This document shows, piece after piece, positions 30,843-42,510 of a DNA stretch of 64,000 nt. The notes beneath the pieces are model-generated. The model saw nothing but the letters and a program-made list of their open reading frames with translations. It did not search any database and had not been told where the DNA came from. Numbering within the stretch: the stretch's first letter is position 1; each line of letters begins with the position of its first letter. The translations under genes were made by a program, and so were the position numbers. Source of the stretch: Petrosia ficiformis (lineage: Eukaryota; Porifera; Demospongiae; Haplosclerida; Petrosiidae); contig OX345638.1 in the NCBI GenBank assembly GCA_947044365.1, positions 1,536,201-1,600,200 of the forward strand, read 5' to 3'.

Positions 30843-30862
30843 CAATGGGTTTGGCTCGTTAG
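30843..30862 (-). promoter_or_regulatory. Conserved upstream motif, C copy
   Basis: CTAACGAGCCAAACCCATTG on the gene strand lies about 27-46 bases before the ATG. It matches E exactly and D with one difference. Confidence 0.45.
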
Positions 30863-30997
30863 CCCTATGGAGTGCCGTTTGTGTCAAAATTATTTTGTAG
30901 CGGAATTTATATGTTAGGTGGAATTTACTAAATTGCTTTGGAATTTACTAAGTCGCTACCATTACTGCATGGGCCCCAGTGTTGTTCCTGGCAAACT

Positions 30998-31018
30998 GGG
31001 GGGGGGGGGGGGGGGGGG
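30998..31018 (+). repeat. G homopolymer (21 G) in a GC-rich island
   Basis: A run of 21 G is followed by TCTGGGGCTCCGCCCCCCC in otherwise AT-rich DNA. It is absent from the matching spacer upstream of E. It can form G-quadruplexes and its true length is uncertain. Confidence 0.85.
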
Positions 31019-31485
31019 TCTGGGGCTCCGCCCCCCCTATTTGGGCCCTGGGATCGTTAGGGATATCATCCATGTTGTTGGAGTTGATTTTTAATACATC
31101 GCACTGCTGAATAAAATTTAAGACTTAGTTAAATTCCCTGGGAAATTCTTAAATTCCTTGAGAATTTGCTAAACTACCTAAGAATTTGTTAAATTCCTAG
31201 AATAAAAATCCAAGTGCTTTAAAAATTGTAATTTTGACACAAACGGCATCCCATAGTTAGCGTCTCTAGATCTCGTTTGATTTTGATATAGTTGTTGTTA
31301 ATTGATTACTTACAAGTTTGTTCCAGTCCTATCTTGTCTACCAAATATATACTCTAATAGTTTCATAACTTATCAGCTACAAATTACTAGAATCTGATAA
31401 AATTCACTAGGGAGTGGGATGGATGCGACTCCAATCAGTTTCAAAATACTCACACACAATATCATCCAAATTTGAATGATTTAAG

Positions 31486-31529
31486 TAAGTTGTAAGAATC
31501 ATCCAAGTTTGGATGATTTCTTCAACTTA
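31486..31529. repeat. Imperfect palindrome, copy at 57229-57272
   Basis: TAAGTTGTAAGAATCATCCAA is followed by its near complement with a very short centre. The same palindrome lies in the F/E spacer, evidence for duplication of this region. Confidence 0.7.
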
Positions 31530-32102
31530 GTAAAATCAAAAGATTTCATTCTCAGTTTTCATGTATTTTTATGTTATGACATCATTATATAACTAAACAA
31601 AGATAAAAGATTTGTGTATTATGTAGCAAGGCCCATGAGCTCTTCATATAATCACTAATATTGCGGTATTAAGTCATTTATAGACTGTTAGGTCTGTGTG
31701 CATTTTTATATTTATAGAAATTAATGAAAACATTTCTATTTATACATTATATGAAGCAGAGACTACATAAACAGGTGTAATATTATGCACATCAAAAGTA
31801 GTCCACTACTAGCCATTAGCTATCTGACTCACTCTCCTCTTTGCCTTGGCATAAATTTTGATTGAGAAAAAAATGTTGTTGTGACATATACATACATAGT
31901 ACATACATATAAACAGGTACATAATTTATTATTTACAAATTAATGAATGCATTTCTAATTTTCTATTTATAGTGGTGAACAGTTACATGAAAACACTGTC
32001 TAAACATGGAAATATAACGTTACATAGAAACAAGTTCATGGCTGTTTTAAGTCAATGGGTTGTGACATTTAAATACACACAGGTATATAACTTATTGTCT
32101 AG

Positions 32103-35100
32103 TCAGACTGTTTCATAAATAACAGTTTCATCTTGTTCATCTTGTTGTGGTTGTAGAGTTGCATATACATGTCCATATGCCTGACACCCTGTCATTTCAA
32201 TATCCTTCCTATAATGTATACATGTCTTAAATAATATTATTGATTTCTTTAATTAGTGATCGACTAACTTATATAGATCTACTGTTTCATACAGAGCATC
32301 ATTTGATGGTTCAAGTGTGGATCTAAAAATAGAAAATAATAATTATATACTTTGTAAACTAATTATTAGAAAACCTTTCTTTTTCCTTGGGCTTCTTGTT
32401 CAATATCTTAAACAGTATGAAAATAACATTAGCAACAAGTGATGTGACAACAATAACACTCAACACTGATACACTGGCTATTAGACCAAAAAATGCACCC
32501 ATTGATGATGATGAAGGAGTTGAACTTGCTACTAGACCAATACATCCAATCGTAGATGAAGAAATGAGTGATGGAGTTGAACTAGTAGATACTGAACTAT
32601 CTATTGTAATCATTACAATAACTGGAGATGATCTCTCACTCTCGTATTCCACATTATTAATAGTGAAAACACCATACACTTTGAACACATACTCAATATC
32701 ATATTGTAATCCAGGTAATCCTACAGAGACTACTGATACTGGGAATATAATACTTTGAAATATCTGTTCATTAGTTTGTTTGTATTCCAGTACATAACTT
32801 GTGAGTTTAGTGTGGTTCAGAGGTGTCCAGTTAATGATTACTATATCTTCTAATATCTCAACTACTAAATCTTTTATCACTGTATTGTAATAAAATATGA
32901 ATAACAGTTCTATATCAGTTAATTTAATATACCTGGTAACAGAGTTGAGGATTGTATGTCTATCCATTCTCCAGGACCAGCAATAGTGTGTGCTCTTACT
33001 CCAATGGTATAATTTGTGAAACTTGTTAATCCATCTATTGTGTGTCCAGTGTTTGTTGTACCATTCACATATATAATTGAATCATTGCTGTCAGTCTCTC
33101 TATAACGTATATCATACATGATAATGATACCATTAGGAATGGAGGGTTGATTCCACGTGATATTGATCTGATCTTCATCTGATCCATTTGACATTAGGTT
33201 TGACACCATACCAGGTTCTGAGAAACACAACATCATGTGATACATGAAATAGTAACTTGCTACATACTGACATAGACTTATGCACACACACACACACATA
33301 AACATTATTATTTATATGTACATTGCATGCACAGTGGCTGCATACATATACATACATATATACACAGATATAAATAAATAAATATATAAATAAATATATA
33401 TATAATATGTATACACATACATACATACATACATACATACGTACATACCTGATTCAGGCGAGTCAACGCTTTGTGTTGAGGTCAAAGCTACAAGCAAATT
33501 CCTATCATCAATAGTCAGATTACCAAACACTTGTATATCATATGTTGTAAAAGGCTGAACCCCATCATACTGGAATGAGGTTGTGTCTTTATTCACATCA
33601 AATCTAACAACCTCATCCACTCCTTTTCCTCGATTTGTGATTCTAATCTCCACAACATAAGTTTCAAGATACTCTCCTCCTTCACACACTAGAAGTGGAT
33701 TCCAGGAGATATTAATATGAGGATTAACACTATCAGCTATTAAACTCTCATCAATTTGTGGTCTTTCTTCTGGTTGGTTATCTAGACAAAGGTAGGAGAA
33801 GAAAAAGGAGTGAAAAACAATTGAAAATATAAACAGTCTTGTATACGTAGACATTACTGTACATAAATACACACATACACATATACATACATACAATGTC
33901 ATACACACATACATACATACATATAAATGACACACCTTCAGGAAGTGTTTGAATACTCAATACAACATCTTCTCCATGTAAACTAGGTTGACTATAAACC
34001 ACGCGCACTGTTACTGTATACATCATATCAGATAATAATCCGCTAATAGTAACATTGAGAGATGGGAATTGTTCAATGATTATATGTGCATTAGCTGCTT
34101 CTGATTTGTAAGTTATTTGAACTTCTGCTACATCAGCAACTTCTCCATTTAGCGGGCTTACAGCTAGTTCGGGATATGCCCATATTAGGAAGAAAGAGGT
34201 TGCATTTATAAGAGATCTTGAAACACATATATCTGTCAGTTTAGCTAATCCTAAGAGAAAACAGATGAGATGTGATATGTGATGAAGAGACAGATGGATG
34301 TATAAATAGATAGATAGACAGTGTATATACATGTAACACACTAATTATAATTATTACTGGTGGACACAATGACAAACAGACAGACAGATAGACAAATGGA
34401 CAGATCGACGGACAGACTTGTTGTTATAGAGGAAAACTCCACTATCTCAGAAACATCTCCACAACCAACTCCATTACAAGCAGTAATATCAATCATGTAA
34501 TTAACATTAGGCTCAGGTGTGTCAAATTCAAATACTGGTTGAATGGTAAATGACGATGATATACTGGATGGTGATGTGAATCTTAACTCATATTTATTAA
34601 TCTCATTAAAATTATCATTAGGACTTTCCCATTTGATACGAATAGTGAAGAAAGAAAGAAAATCAAATCCAACAGTTGATGCATTTACCATATCAGGTCG
34701 ATCTAAAATGTGAAAAAATAAAATGAAATGAAAGGAACGAATATATTGAAATGGAGTGACATAATTTAGAACCACAGGGAAAGAAATATATTTTGGCCAT
34801 TGGACATTTTAGATGAATGTCCAACCTTTGATAACATGCTTTACTAATCTCACCTCACATAGAAAATAAATACTTCATTTATAAATAAGGCTGAATGGGA
34901 AAGTGAAAACATACGTAGAGGATTGTGAAGTGCTGATGCTTGAGTTTGATTCTCGATCAGTGACTACCAGCATTTTTTACTTTCCTCTTTCAATCTTATT
35001 TAGCATTTATCATCTCCAACGTATATAGTTCATTACATGGTTGATCATAACTCAGTAATGTCCAAGCAGATTCAAGACCTTATTTCTTACTCTGAAATCA

Positions 35101-37496
35101 CATTGAGTTGAAACTCAGCTTATTATGAATTCATGACAAGTTGCTATGGAAACGTAGGTGCACATACATATGTATATGCAGTGAAATTACTCATAAATGT
35201 GTATAATATATTATAGTAAAAATAGCACAAGCGTGCATTCAAAGCTGTTAATTCATAATGAGCTCATTTCCTTTCATATGCAATCTACCTTGTATAATCA
35301 CTTCAAATGGTAACACTCTAATTCGCTCAATGGAGTCTATTATATTGACAGCAACACATTTATAATCTCCAGCCTTATCATAAGTAACTGATTCAAATGT
35401 ATATAATGCATGACTTGTAGGAGAGCTACTTAATACCACACTGTTAGGATCTTCTATTCGTACTGTGGCTTCAGGATTTCCATCTGCACGACAGCCTATT
35501 GTTTCAGTGTTCGAAAAGTTAATTCTCACAGGTGAGAAGAGAAGTGGATCAGTGAAAAAAGGTGTGTCTATAAGAATGTAATTAATATCATACACACACA
35601 TTGTCACACACACAAATATACAAACAGATGGAAACACAGACACACAAATAGACGATATGAATAGACAGGTACATTCGCACAAACAAATATCGGTAGACAG
35701 AAAGACAGACTGAGATACAGAACAATGGATGGAGGGACACAGAAAATCAGACGGACACATAGACATAGACAAATAGAAACAGATATAAACACAAATATGT
35801 GGACAGACAGACACACTCACATCTGACATTAAGATCAATGGCATCACTCTCAATCCTATCAGCAACCCTGTTACCAATAAATGCCTGATATTTATAATCA
35901 GGAAGATTGTCAGAGGGAACCAGTGGATTGAAGAATACAGTTGAATTAACAATACGATTATTAGCATCATTTTCATCAGTTGTGGTTATTGTTATAGTGT
36001 CAGTATCATTGAAAACTTTACCCATTCTAAACCAACGTATTGTCAGAGGGTCCAAAGCATCTATTTGATTTTGTATCACACAATATATTGTGAATGTATT
36101 GTTCTCAAGGAGATTAAAAGAACCAGTTGTGGAATCTCGTATAACTGGATCTAGTGTATACATGTAGAAATTAGAGAAAAAGATTTAATTATAGAAGACA
36201 TTTATACATCAGACAATGCTTTGTGTAAAATAGTACATGAAAAATACTGTAACTATAGTAACTCATTCTGCAAAACCGAATTGGCCATTTTAGATGCACA
36301 ATATACATTAGCAATACATGTAATAAGAACTGGTATTGGTGTAACCATAGTAACACTATCATTTTGGATATGTAATAAACTAATAGGACAAGGTTTGGCG
36401 TAACCATAGTAACTCTATCATTAGCAATAATAGTACCTGGTATTGGCATACATAATAACAGTAACACTGCTATTTAGACATCTATAAACATAAACAAGAA
36501 TATTGGAGTAACCATAGTAACACTGCTATTTTAGACATCTATAAACATAAACAAGAATATTGGAGTAACCATGGTAACTCTGCTATTTCGGAAGTGTAAT
36601 AAATATTAGTATTGCAATAGCAAGTAGTACCAGACATTTGGCACTATTACATCAGAACAATTATTTTTTGAATGTATACAGTTTATCAGTGCAGCACTCA
36701 AATATGTACCTGTAACTGTTAAGATTGAACTGGTTGTTGCAATTTGATAAACAAAATCAGTTGCTGTACATGTATACAGTCCTTGAGCTTCATTTGATAC
36801 ATCTGTCAGTGTAATAGTAGGTACATTCAATGCCACTGGACCACAATCAACACAGTTTAAATATGGAATAGTCCATAAGTAACTAAGACCAAATCCAACT
36901 GTAGCTATACAAGTGAAAGTTACATTTAGTCCTTGTGTGACTGTCTGATTTGGAATTGTTTGTAGTTCAGGTGGAGGAACTAAAGAGAGAAACAATTGGT
37001 AGAAAAGAAGAAAAAGAGAATGATAAAAAGAAGTGTGGAATATAAAAGAAAGGATGAAGACATCAACAAACAAACAAACAGACAAAAAAATAGGCGTGAC
37101 AGATACACTGACACAATTACATACAAGTAGATACATACACACACAATGTCACACATGTTCATACCATACACATCAACTCTTATCATATCACTCATCTCTC
37201 CTCCCTCATTTTCTGCAGTACAAGTGTATTCTCCAATATATTCCAGTGTCACTTGTTCCAGTGCTAAATTACTGATATGAATATCATAATTACTAACAAG
37301 TGAAGTGGAAGGAAGTGTCACATCTGTGTTACTTTTCCAAGTAACATTAGGTGTGGTGAGGGATTGAACTTCACAAGTGAGAGTCACTGTTGAGTTGTAA
37401 GAATCATTAACAGATTGAGGAGAAATGATTACCGCTGGAAGAGGAACTAGAGAGAGAGACATAGGGACATACACACAGAGAAAGAGAAAGAGACAA

Positions 37497-37528
<32 letters not shown>

Positions 37529-37951
37529 GTAGGTAGGTAGAAAGAAGAAAGGATTATGAATACAATTAACTGAACTAATAGACAGACAGACAAATCAATA
37601 AATACACACATATTCTTACCATACACAACAACTCTTATCATATCACTCATCTCTCCTCCCTCATTTTCTGCAGTACAAGTGTATTCTCCAATATATTCCA
37701 GTGTCACTTGTTCCAGTGCTAAATTACTGATATGAATATCATAATTACTAACAAGTGAAGTGGAAGGAAGTGTCACATCTGTGTTACTTTTCCAAGTAAC
37801 ATTAGGTGTGGTGAGGGATTGAACTTCACAAGTGAGAGTCACTGTTGAGTTGTAAGAATCATTAACAGATTGAGAAGAAATGATTACCGCTGGAAGAGGA
37901 ACTAGAGAGAGAGACATAGGGACATACACACAGAGAAAGAGAAAGAGACAA

Positions 37952-37983
<32 letters not shown>

Positions 37984-38406
37984 GTAGGTAGGTAGAAAGA
38001 AGAAAGGATTATGAATACAATTAACTGAACTAATAGACAGACAGACAAATCAATAAATACACACATATTCTTACCATACACGACAACTCTTATCATATCA
38101 TTCATCTCTCCTCCCTCATTTTCTGCAGTACAAGTGTATTGTCCGATATATTTCAGTGTTACTTGTTCTAGTGTTAGATTACTGATATGAATATCATTAT
38201 TACTAACAAGTGAAGTGGAAGGAAGTGTTACATCTGTGTTACTTTTCCAAGTAACATTAGGTGTGGTGAGGGATTGAACTTCACAAGTGAGAGTCACTGT
38301 TGAGTTGTAAGAATCATTAACAGATTGAGGAGAAATGATTACCGCTGGAAGAGGAACTAGAGAGAGAGACATAGGGACATACACACAGAGAAAGAGAAAG
38401 AGACAA

Positions 38407-38438
<32 letters not shown>

Positions 38439-40077
38439 GTAGGTAGGTAGAAAGAAGAAAGGATTATGAATACAATTAACTGAACTAATAGACAGACAGA
38501 CAAATCAATAAATACACACATATTCTTACCATACACGACAACTCTTATCATATCATTCATCTCTCCTCCCTCATTTTCTGCAGTACAAGTGTATTGTCCG
38601 ATATATTTCAGTGTTACTTGTTCTAGTGTTAGATTACTGATATGAATATCATTATTACTAACAAGTGAAGTGGAAGGAAGTGTTACATCTGTGTTACTTT
38701 TCCAAGTAACATTAGGTGTGGTGAGGGATTGAACCTCACAAATGAGAGTCACTGATGAGTTGTAAGAATCATTAACAGATTGAGGAGAAATGATTACCGC
38801 TGGAAGAGGAACTAGAGAGAGAGACATAGGGACATACACACAGAGAAAGGGAAAGAGACAAACAGACAGACAGACAGACAGATAGAAAGAAGACAATTAA
38901 CTGAACTAACAGACAGACAGACAAATGAATAGATACACACATATTATTACCATACACATTAACATTTATCATGTCAATCATCTCTCCTCCCTCATTTTCT
39001 GCACTACAATTATATTCTCCAATATATTCCAGTGTCACTTGTTCCAATGTTAGAATACTGATATGAATATCTTTATTACTAACAAGTGAAGTGAAAGGAA
39101 GGGTCACATCTGTGTTACTTGTCCAAGTAACATTAGGTATGGTGAGGGATTGGACCTCACAAGTGAGAGTCACTGTTGAGTTATAAGAAACATTAACAAA
39201 TACAGGAGAAATGGTAACCGAGACTATAGAGGAAATGAGAGAGGGGGAAAAAGAGAGAGAAAATTATGTCCCCATGCACCATATGTACATTTACAATGTT
39301 AATGGTGTGGTATGTAAAATAACATGTGGATGAGCTATTGATATAAAAGAAGTAAAGCAAGTTGCAAAAACTGCTCTTCTAGCTAAAAGACACTGTGATG
39401 TTCTTTAATATATGAAAAAGAAACAAGAATTAATGTGCTAAAACCAAGTTCTGACATGCGTATGACAATCATAAATATGGAAACTAGTATAATTATAAAA
39501 ACATTTTATTAACAAAATGTTAGTCTCATCTCCAGTCTGCAGGGGAGGAGAAAACAGGAGGGCAGAGGGGGCTCTAGGTAAGCCCCCTCCCTCCACTTTA
39601 GTAGCTAAATAGTGTACTACATAATAAGATTATACATTACTAATTTTTGCTCTCCAGAAGCAATCTCAGAGAATCCCAATTTAACATTTTCCTGGGGGTA
39701 TGCCTCCAGATCCCTCTAAGAGGCCAGGGCATAGAATCATGCCTGCACATCTTTGTATATTCAACAATCTTCAGTAATAAGTATTACTACAAACAATACA
39801 TTATTTCTACAAGAACTGTTTACAGTTACAACAGCTCAAACAAAACTAACACAAATAACGACTCTACTAAAACATAAATAATTTATACATACATAGATAC
39901 ATCTGTGCTGTAAACAAATCCTCATTATACTTATAGGTTTATGTTTACTTACACTAGGAAGATCAACTGACATCATATTTATTGTACACTCACCTTTAAA
40001 TTGATGTTATTAATTTTACAATTCATACATACATACATACATACATACATACATACATACATACATACATACAAACC

Positions 40078-40110
<33 letters not shown>

Positions 40111-42314
40111 TTATACATACATGCATGCATGCATATGTAGGGTTGCAAATGTACATATAGAAAGTACAGATGTGCATTCTCAATCGAATACTACTGCAAT
40201 TATTTAGGATATCAATATCTATATCTATATTATAATGACTTACATTTAGTCAGCTTATAAATGACATTACTCCATTGACTGTATGGTTCATTGAGACAAG
40301 CTATATCATTAACATCATTACTCCTCGATAAAGGATGATTTGCAAAGAACTCTTCACTAGCACTGAAACCTATACCAGCTCCATGATTGGTCCAGTTCAG
40401 TGATCCACACTTATATGTGAATATAGCATAGGACACAACATTACTTGAAGTCAAAACCAATTGAAATGAATTAGACTGTGAAAGGATTAGGGAAAAAGCT
40501 GATCTGTTTATATTGAATCATTAATTATTTCATAGTTGTGTGTGTGTGTGCACATTCTGTACATGTCATGTAACAAGTGGGAAATGGGAGAGTCTCAGAT
40601 CTAATTAACTAAGTACAATCATACAAAATGTAGGGTTTTGGGCTGTGTATTTTATAATTATAACTATTTACTATACTTACATAAGTACAGAATGGATTTC
40701 CAAATGGACATACATCCATCCATTTAATTACTATAACTGATTTGGCAGTGAAATCTATACTCTGATTTCTCATTAGGAAAGTTTGTACACGTTTCAACAC
40801 ATCAGTACCATACTCAGCAGTGAAAGAATTATAATACACTCCTCCTGGTCCTCGTGGATTTATGTCATCCCAGTATGGAGAAATGACCACACGAGAAATA
40901 GGAAAGGTCTGCGGGATATATTCACTATATCCATATTCAAAACTGATTATTCCATTACTGCTTATCTGTAATGTAAACTAATGAAGTTATTGTAATAAAT
41001 AATCATAACTAACATACGTATGTATCATTGTAACTTTCATTGCTGAAATAAACAGTAGAAGGAAGCGTAATATTTCGATACCCATCATCAACACCAGTAA
41101 ACAAGAAGGGATCATCACCCAAATCAAGGAATGGTAGAGTATCTGTAAGATAAGTAAATTCACTAATAAAACAATGATAGCCTGAAATGTATTTCAAATA
41201 GTACTGCATAGTTCTCCAAATTCACTTCCTGGATGTAAAAACAAGCAACACATGCAACTGCATAACAACAGACAGATATATACGAAATCATACACTAGCT
41301 CATGTAGACTAAGAAGCTTTTGTTGTTGATAATTCAACACGAGGTTGTAAATTGTGTAATGCCGATATCAAACAGTACTGAATATCACTACACAGTTGTT
41401 TTTATGGCACGTAGGGCCATCCCTATGATTGCTTTCCCACGGGTTCGAACTATATTATATATATATTATATATTATATATTTATATATTTGTGTCTACTT
41501 GCGGGAGTATGCGTTGTATACGTAGTTAAGGAAGTTACGTCATTCTCAAGCTCCAGAAAGAAAGCTGTGTAGCTTACGTAGAAACTGGAACTAATAGCTA
41601 ACTATTCTACCTGAAATATATTCCTAAAGTTCTACAAGGTTCTTTAAAAGGTAAAGAGAGTAGATAATCCAAATATTAACTAAAATAGGCTGTTGTGTTT
41701 CAAGCATGATAAAGTTAGCCATGACTACTGAATATTGGACACCATAAAGCAATCATAGGGATACTTTTTTTTCTATATACACTTGTTCATTTCATCTAAA
41801 GTATGCTCATTTTGCTTTTATATGGTAGATGAGTCCATTCTGCTTCCAAAGATGTTTGTTTAATAGCAAACGTGGGGATCTTCACGGTACATTCATGCCA
41901 TAATCACCATCAGAAAATCATGTGGTCTGTAAAAATCAAATGCACATTTGATTATATGTGGTTGTTTGCCACTCCATTTTGGCCTCCTACACCTGATACA
42001 ATATACACTATAGTTTTGAGCTGTATATGCTATGATGATTATAATTATGATAATTTTACAAGATAATATTATATAATTACAACTTGTGTTGCATTATCAC
42101 TACTATTAGAACTAAATTATTACAGTATCCACTTCTAAAGAAAAGGAAAACAAAATATTGTACCTAAATAGTGATTATTATAAGAGAAAAGCTTGGTGGA
42201 ATCCAAAAATAGAGTATTAAAATAATTCTCACCATTGTCATCAAAACTAGGTTGTGATCTTGTAAATCCCAGTTGATGCAAGATTAGTAGGAACGCACAG
42301 TATGTTGTCCACAT
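32103..42314 (-). CDS. Receptor gene D (complete long form): NIDO, 8 Ig, 5 FN3, TM, ITIM/ITAM-like tail
   Basis: Hand-spliced product about 1641 aa, frame intact throughout. Exons in coding order: signal 42314-42233 (MWTTYCAFLLILHQLGF); NIDO 41181-41018, 40965-40681, 40475-40244; Ig 39223-38951, 38811-38530, 38356-38075, 37901-37620, 37446-37165, 36979-36710, 36150-35821, 35567-35289; FN3 34702-34418, 34250-33936, 33781-33449, 33217-32933; FN3 plus stalk plus TM 32879-32375; tail 32322-32269 and 32208-32103. Ig exons keep the Cys/Trp/YTC core; FN3 exons keep the INITWNQP or INISWNPL type strand. The TM is near LIASVSVLSVIVVTSLVANV. The tail contains ALYETV, AYGHV, YATL and a terminal VIYETV. 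YATL and YETV are 12 residues apart, which fits a relaxed ITAM, and VIYETV fits an ITIM. Ser/Thr-rich repeats (STPSLISS-type) form the stalk. The role is likely cell-surface recognition; ligand and partners are unknown. Confidence 0.88.
34882..35002. mobile_element. Shortened copy of the tRNA-like MITE in gene D
   Basis: The inverted ends AAATAAGGCTGAATGGGAAA and complement remain, but the tRNA-like centre is mostly lost. Same intron as 6103-6258 and 60761-60877. Confidence 0.65.
36300..36600. repeat. Imperfect tandem repeat in Ig/Ig intron of D
   Basis: Same array as 7540-7800, with units sharing gtaaccatagtaacactgct. Confidence 0.75.
37165..38811 (-). repeat. 455-bp tandem array of Ig exons in gene D
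   Basis: Ig exon starts at 37446, 37901, 38356 and 38811 are exactly 455 bp apart: a 282-nt exon plus a 173-nt intron. Introns are almost identical between units, including gacagacagacagacaggta and the acceptor region. The exons differ by only a few bases. This indicates very recent unit duplication or gene conversion. Confidence 0.92.
39515..39735. repeat. Dispersed MITE-like repeat in NIDO/Ig intron of D
   Basis: Member of the family described at 20645-20913, in the same intron as the C and E copies. The rest of the intron up to 40243 is non-coding and contains a (CATA)n tract at about 40023-40115. Confidence 0.65.
41418..41763. mobile_element. MITE-like element, second copy, in first intron of gene D
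   Basis: Same 18-bp inverted ends as 17824-18257, with one mismatch at the right end, and the shared inner block near gcgttgtatacgtagttaagg. The copy lacks part of the middle found in the gene B copy. Confidence 0.72.
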
Positions 42315-42380
42315 AGTTAACTAATATAATTCCTAATTGTTGTAACTATTAAAGTACACCGGCACCCTGCACCCGTGTCG

Positions 42381-42400
42381 CAATGGGTGTGGCTCGTTAG
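42381..42400 (-). promoter_or_regulatory. Conserved upstream motif, gene D copy
   Basis: CTAACGAGCCACACCCATTG on the gene strand lies about 67-86 bases before the ATG. It is the best-conserved block upstream of the paralogues. Confidence 0.45.
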
Positions 42401-42510
42401 TGTTTCTCGCTCTCATAATAATTATTTTAATAACAAGATCATAATTTTAGTACCACTACTTTTACTTATAGTTATTGTATATTGATCATGTTTGTTGATT
42501 TCTATTAGAG

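Larger units (their letters stand above)
30863..32102. other. Spacer between C and D
   Basis: Contains a 21-base G homopolymer (30998-31018) and a palindrome at 31486-31529. The segment 31230-32100 is closely matched by 57170-57830 downstream of F. No gene is supported. Confidence 0.6.

Noticed and set aside
37165..38811. Regular direct repeats that could suggest a CRISPR array
   Set aside because: The unit is 455 bp with an Ig-coding exon and a spliced intron. Unit length and coding content exclude a CRISPR array, and the DNA is eukaryotic.
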